From: Spirochaetaceae bacterium
GTDB lineage: Bacteria > Spirochaetota > Spirochaetia > Sphaerochaetales > Sphaerochaetaceae
DNA length: 10,338 nucleotides
Reading direction: 5' to 3'
Assembly (NCBI GenBank): GCA_016649775.1
Contig: JAENWY010000059.1
Coordinates: 1 to 10,338, forward strand
The notes under the pieces were generated by a model, which was given only the letters and a program-made list of their open reading frames with translations, was not told the DNA's origin and did not search any database. Below, in pieces: positions 9,101 through 10,338 of the stretch (within the stretch, counting starts at the first letter, position 1; the number at the start of each line of letters is the position of its first letter). The translations under genes and the position numbers were made by a program.

Positions 9101-9538
9101 GAAAATGCTATCCTTGATATGCAAGAACCCTTATTTGAAAATTGTTTAAAAAAGGATTCTCCTATTTTAACTTTGAAAGCAGAAGACAAAAAATTAATTA
9201 TAGAAAGTATTAGAGAATTTAATAGGAACTTTATCAACAGTGATTTCTATAATACAAAAGTATTAAACAAAAATATTAGATGTGAAGTAGGCTTTTTTAG
9301 TAGTGTTAGATATAAAGAAACTGATACTGTAGCTGAAGGTTTTATTGATTTGTTAATAAAAGATGATAATGATAATTATTTAGTTATAGATTTTAAGACT
9401 GATATAATTAAGAATCCTGAAATACACAAAACTCAATTATCAACATATCAAGAAGTTGTATCTAAGATGAATAAAACAAGCTCTGTGAAGTGTGCACTTG
9501 TGTATCTTAGAAAGAGTGATAGTGAATACTATTTTTAA
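6188..9538 (+). CDS. addA: AddA/RecB-like UvrD-family helicase-nuclease subunit
   Basis: This is the motor subunit of the AddAB complex, a 3'-to-5' SF1A helicase with its own nuclease. Motifs appear in order: GAGAGSGKTT at 32-41 (Walker A Lys39), LTFTKKAA at 64-71, STIDSF at 105-110, DEFQD at 360-364 (Walker B), GDEKQSIYRFRGA at 402-414, TNYRS at 438-442, MTIHKSKGLEF at 740-750, and YVAMTRA at 812-818. The C-terminal RecB-type nuclease has His968 (GTLAHAYVE), Asp1054 (GFIDLL), DFK at 1068-1070, and QxxxY at Gln1083-Tyr1087, so the active site is complete. Its 1,116 residues are slightly shorter than B. subtilis AddA (about 1,230). The ATG shares one base with the addB stop, and a purine-rich GGAAAAGG at 6168-6175 lies about 12 bases ahead, so translation is probably coupled. 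Both subunits keep nuclease sites, which is the AddAB rather than the RecBCD arrangement. Confidence 0.95.
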   Translation: MEKFKEIINQLSRKPNDKQLAAINVLDNAVVGAGAGSGKTTVLSFRFLRLVMDGYANVDQILTLTFTKKAASEMYQRIHANLLEYQITNPELSKQLSLFPKATISTIDSFCAQIVRQDCIGYGIPSNFILDDDISKQNAIRCIEDLLETENMLPGFQFLSKAYSPDELMSNLLIPLANQCLFMPLEIKPSELMDSLNGIIEKEYDLIRSQLVLVTKNIVDISTKGLTAKQKEIVESFSELNELLENPETPFLELSNCVANINFRMPSGKKENALLLKEYCGEFKDLVKSSFITYASMKVENYNEEIFEALVALKDKIFSEKRKSGILNFSDVANLSVDILKNNKDVRTFMKNKFKFIMIDEFQDNNELQKNLLFLLSEKYDECNDGIPAIDHIESQKLFFVGDEKQSIYRFRGADVSVFKSLAQQLESFGGKKLSLETNYRSEPNLIKFFNNIFPGIMENGGEPYEAKFEELGYRDATPSVKPVIKALIKQYDKDEFLENKEDEAGESFSSEAVAVAKEIKKALTTDEYLLKNGIRPTVSDIAILMEKKTGQMYYEKALRVHSIPYIILDNKSLTQEALTNDIYCILQLLLFPNDKISLAATLRGPFGQISDDTAFVIMNTKKDEMFGFGDEYEIKDSELQKIEGLKNTFNTLIAKSKVLKNSELIDFLWYEAGLRYFYICESSYHSYLNNYEYLYRLARANDNKSLSMFLDTLRPQLGQINQLNEIVVLNEKTEGVKIMTIHKSKGLEFPLVFICCMGSGPMNKPSSYVVDNDIPYTKDHVEDHQYKNFVQGLQKDRVKLELLAEKKRILYVAMTRAEMHLVLVGTFNMTNRNTSNDPTKNNNLLLMSLYGAKVDKDTLKCNLEGEPKLICESIPLVPTKALYANNFNSLIKNKDTYKKALEYYDDEPINFKSTPKSIAVTKLFNNKDDGHFVGNCEYLGSTKCDDLLASLVDSFPSIYAEFGTLAHAYVENAILDMQEPLFENCLKKDSPILTLKAEDKKLIIESIREFNRNFINSDFYNTKVLNKNIRCEVGFFSSVRYKETDTVAEGFIDLLIKDDNDNYLVIDFKTDIIKNPEIHKTQLSTYQEVVSKMNKTSSVKCALVYLRKSDSEYYF

Positions 9539-9550
9539 ATGATTTTAAGT

Positions 9551-9585
9551 TAACCCATCTTTAAATTCAATTTATTGATGGGTTA
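9551..9585 (+). terminator. Probable terminator after addA
   Basis: Positions 9551-9559 (TAACCCATC) and 9577-9585 (GATGGGTTA) pair perfectly over 9 bp around a 17-base loop, beginning 13 bases after the addA stop codon. The stem has four G:C pairs. The sequence that follows on the plus strand is AT-rich but has no clean T run, so it is a weak intrinsic terminator or an mRNA 3'-end stabilising hairpin. It also lies where the convergent minus-strand fragment would end. Confidence 0.55.
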
Positions 9586-9633
9586 TAAATATTAAAAATT
9601 GAAATGAGCTTTTTCCATGATAGAAATCTTTTT

Positions 9634-9724
9634 TTCTGAATACGTAGTTGCTAAAATATCAAGAGAACTAGAGTGCGCCAGTTCGGCGCAGTATATTGTG
9701 CTATTAATTCTGAATTTGTAGTTG
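9634..9724. repeat. Imperfect direct repeat pair bracketing a short insertion
   Basis: The 18-base segments at 9634-9651 and 9707-9724 (both TTCTGAAT, two variable bases, GTAGTTGC) agree at 16 of 18 positions, and their starts are 73 bp apart. On the minus strand the upstream copy encodes the conserved ATTNSE and the other copy encodes ATTYSE, but in a different frame because 73 is not a multiple of three. The GC-rich palindrome at 9673-9689 lies between them. Confidence 0.6.
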
Positions 9725-9920
9725 CAGAATTTGAAAATAAGACAGAAAAATCTTTTTTAGATATTAAGTAGATTTCATTCGTTGCATCAACAAAATACTT
9801 AGTTTGCCAAAAATTACCATCTTTAGTATTATAATTTTCTTTAGCAGAAGAATAACTACCCATTATAGACGATAACTTTTTTTTTAAGCTTTTTGAGGCA
9901 AGTCGGAAAGTATATGTCAA
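9651..9920 (-). pseudogene. Decayed fragment of an FSNSATTNSEL-motif hypothetical protein
   Basis: The open frame of 89 codons begins with TTG and has no good ribosome site. Its middle, residues about 36-75, contains WQTKYFVD, TNEIYLI and VLFSNSATTNSEL, which resemble a widespread but uncharacterised family in which a W-x3-KY(Y/F)VDEFG stretch is followed by a (T/F)FSNSATTNS stretch. Here the EFG part of the first motif is missing and the sequence that should follow NSEL is replaced by unrelated residues up to a stop. The nearest ATG with a strong GGAG (start at 9936, GGAG at 9942-9945) is in a different frame and ends after 26 codons at 9856, just as expected if a frameshift separated an original start from the conserved part. 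A nine-A run near 9880-9888 is a plausible slip site. Function is unknown. The family resemblance is from memory, not from a search. Confidence 0.5.
9673..9689. repeat. GC-rich perfect palindrome in AT-rich DNA
   Basis: TGCGCC (9673-9678) and GGCGCA (9684-9689) pair perfectly over 6 bp around the loop AGTTC. Twelve of the 17 bases are G or C in a neighbourhood near 30% GC. It sits exactly in the segment that interrupts the decayed gene between the two direct repeat copies, which suggests an inserted short hairpin element rather than an original part of the gene. Confidence 0.65.
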
Positions 9921-10023
9921 AAATCCGGCCTTTCATAAAATCTCCAAAATTCCACAACTTTTATGATTGAGCCTAAAAAATTAAAAAAAACTTTTCAGTT
10001 CAGGAAAGAATTTACTGTTTTTT

Positions 10024-10159
10024 ATCAATGTTCATAACTTAAGCCTAATTCCTCTTAATTTTAATTATTGTTACCCCTTAAAAGTTATAGTTGGGCTATC
10101 TATTTTTAGATTATTGCTTCTATGTCTTAAAGTTTTTTCCTTAAGTTATGAACATTGAT
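10024..10159. repeat. Perfect 20-bp inverted repeat enclosing 96 bp
   Basis: Positions 10024-10043 (beginning ATCAATGTTCATAAC) and 10140-10159 (ending GTTATGAACATTGAT) are exact reverse complements with no mismatch or bulge, separated by 96 bases. The complementarity stops abruptly at both ends. The interior has related CTTAAAAGTTAT and CTTAAAGTT segments, which could pair with the left arm as alternatives to the right arm. No reading frame of note lies inside. The 136-bp size and sharp ends fit a small non-autonomous inverted-repeat element or a structured RNA. I see no clear target-site duplication in the flanks. Confidence 0.75.
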
Positions 10160-10244
10160 TCTTAATTCTATTTACACATACATTTACAATATTTTTAAAA
10201 CACCTATCAGCACGCGGTTGGTATATCTTGAATAAAACTATTAA

Positions 10245-10338
10245 ATAAAGAATCCATTGGACCTAATCAATAAAGCATGTAATAATTTGAAATATTTTTT
10301 AAATGCTCACAAAGGTTTCAATAGAAATGATTTACAAG
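10245..10338 (+). pseudogene. Decayed C-terminal part of an IS1595-like transposase (runs off the window)
   Basis: The frame from 10245 to the edge is open and reads like a real protein: NPLDLINKACNN, then LKYFLNAHKGFNRNDLQ. This resembles the C-terminal region of IS1595-superfamily (ISXO2-like) transposases, where an LKxFLxxxxG stretch leads into an LQxYLN segment that would fall just outside the window. In the same frame TAA stops lie at 10233-10235 and 10242-10244, with the short segment TPISTRLVYLE before them, and no start codon with a ribosome site is present. The catalytic DDE part is not visible upstream, so this is a 5'-deleted, stop-interrupted remnant. The assignment rests on recalled family pattern over about 30 residues. 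Confidence 0.45.

Larger units (their letters stand above)
9539..10338. other. 800-bp region without an intact gene
   Basis: Downstream of addA I find no intact coding region. The stretch holds the post-addA hairpin, a decayed minus-strand gene fragment with an internal duplication and GC-rich palindrome, a long inverted repeat, and the decayed end of a transposase-like frame at the window edge. Between 9586-9633, 9937-10023 and 10160-10202 I see only AT-rich sequence with stops in all frames. The pattern fits a site of repeated insertion and decay beside conserved housekeeping genes. Confidence 0.6.

Noticed and set aside
1328..9538. Anti-phage defence island made of nuclease, CPBP protease and AddAB
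   Set aside because: AddAB is standard DNA repair with its own operon and promoter. The nuclease is exported, and the protease is a common lone membrane protein. Nothing in gene order or overlap ties the three into one system.
9856..9936. 26-codon minus-strand frame with a strong GGAG 5 bases before ATG
   Set aside because: The product (MKGRIFDIYF...) shows no signal peptide or known small-protein features, and it overlaps the conserved fragment in another frame. It is better explained as the original start now cut off by a frameshift.
10024..10159. Integron attC recombination site
   Set aside because: The size fits, and some spirochaetes carry integrons, but the arms pair perfectly without the extrahelical bases of attC. 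The outer segments do not match RYYYAAC and GTTRRRY, and no cassette-like gene adjoins it.
10303..10338. ATG-started plus-strand frame open to the window edge (12 codons)
   Set aside because: There is no ribosome site, and the overlapping frame from 10245 has a much more protein-like, family-like sequence.

Overview
The window is strongly AT-rich (I estimate about 30% GC) and reads as bacterial chromosome: dense genes, short intergenic gaps, Shine-Dalgarno-like sites, and overlapping stop/start codons. The lineage cannot be fixed from the sequence alone. The compact AddB-AddA pair without a Walker A motif in AddB, and a degenerate protein carrying an FSNSATTNSEL motif that I associate with Treponema-like hypothetical proteins, make a host-associated spirochaete my best guess. 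A Firmicute is the main alternative.

Left part, minus strand (1-3409). From its own promoter side, a CPBP-family membrane protease (3409-2531) comes first. After a 120-bp gap with a candidate extended -10 promoter, a two-gene unit follows: a membrane-anchored or exported non-specific DNA/RNA endonuclease (2410-1328), overlapping by ATGA with an HI0933/BaiN-type FAD oxidoreductase (1331-153). A 15-bp perfect hairpin (69-107) ends this unit.

Central part, plus strand (3468-9538). Divergent from the protease gene is an addB-addA operon, joined by a one-base overlap (TAATG). Together the two proteins should form the helicase-nuclease that processes double-strand DNA ends for RecA-dependent repair. 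AddA carries all the SF1A helicase motifs and a C-terminal RecB-type nuclease. AddB carries a second nuclease with the four iron-sulfur cysteines. The addB promoter looks like an extended -10 placed so close to the ATG that the mRNA should be leaderless.

Right part (9539-10338). About 800 bp hold no intact gene. They contain a hairpin after addA, a decayed fragment of a hypothetical protein with a frame-shifted duplicated segment around a GC-rich palindrome, a perfect 20-bp inverted repeat enclosing 96 bp, and at the edge a decayed reading frame resembling the C-terminus of an IS1595-like transposase. This is the accessory, decaying part of the window.

I did not find a convincing wholly new system. 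The best leads are the apparently inactivated zinc-binding tail of the nuclease, the leaderless addB start, and the inverted-repeat element in the right-hand region.
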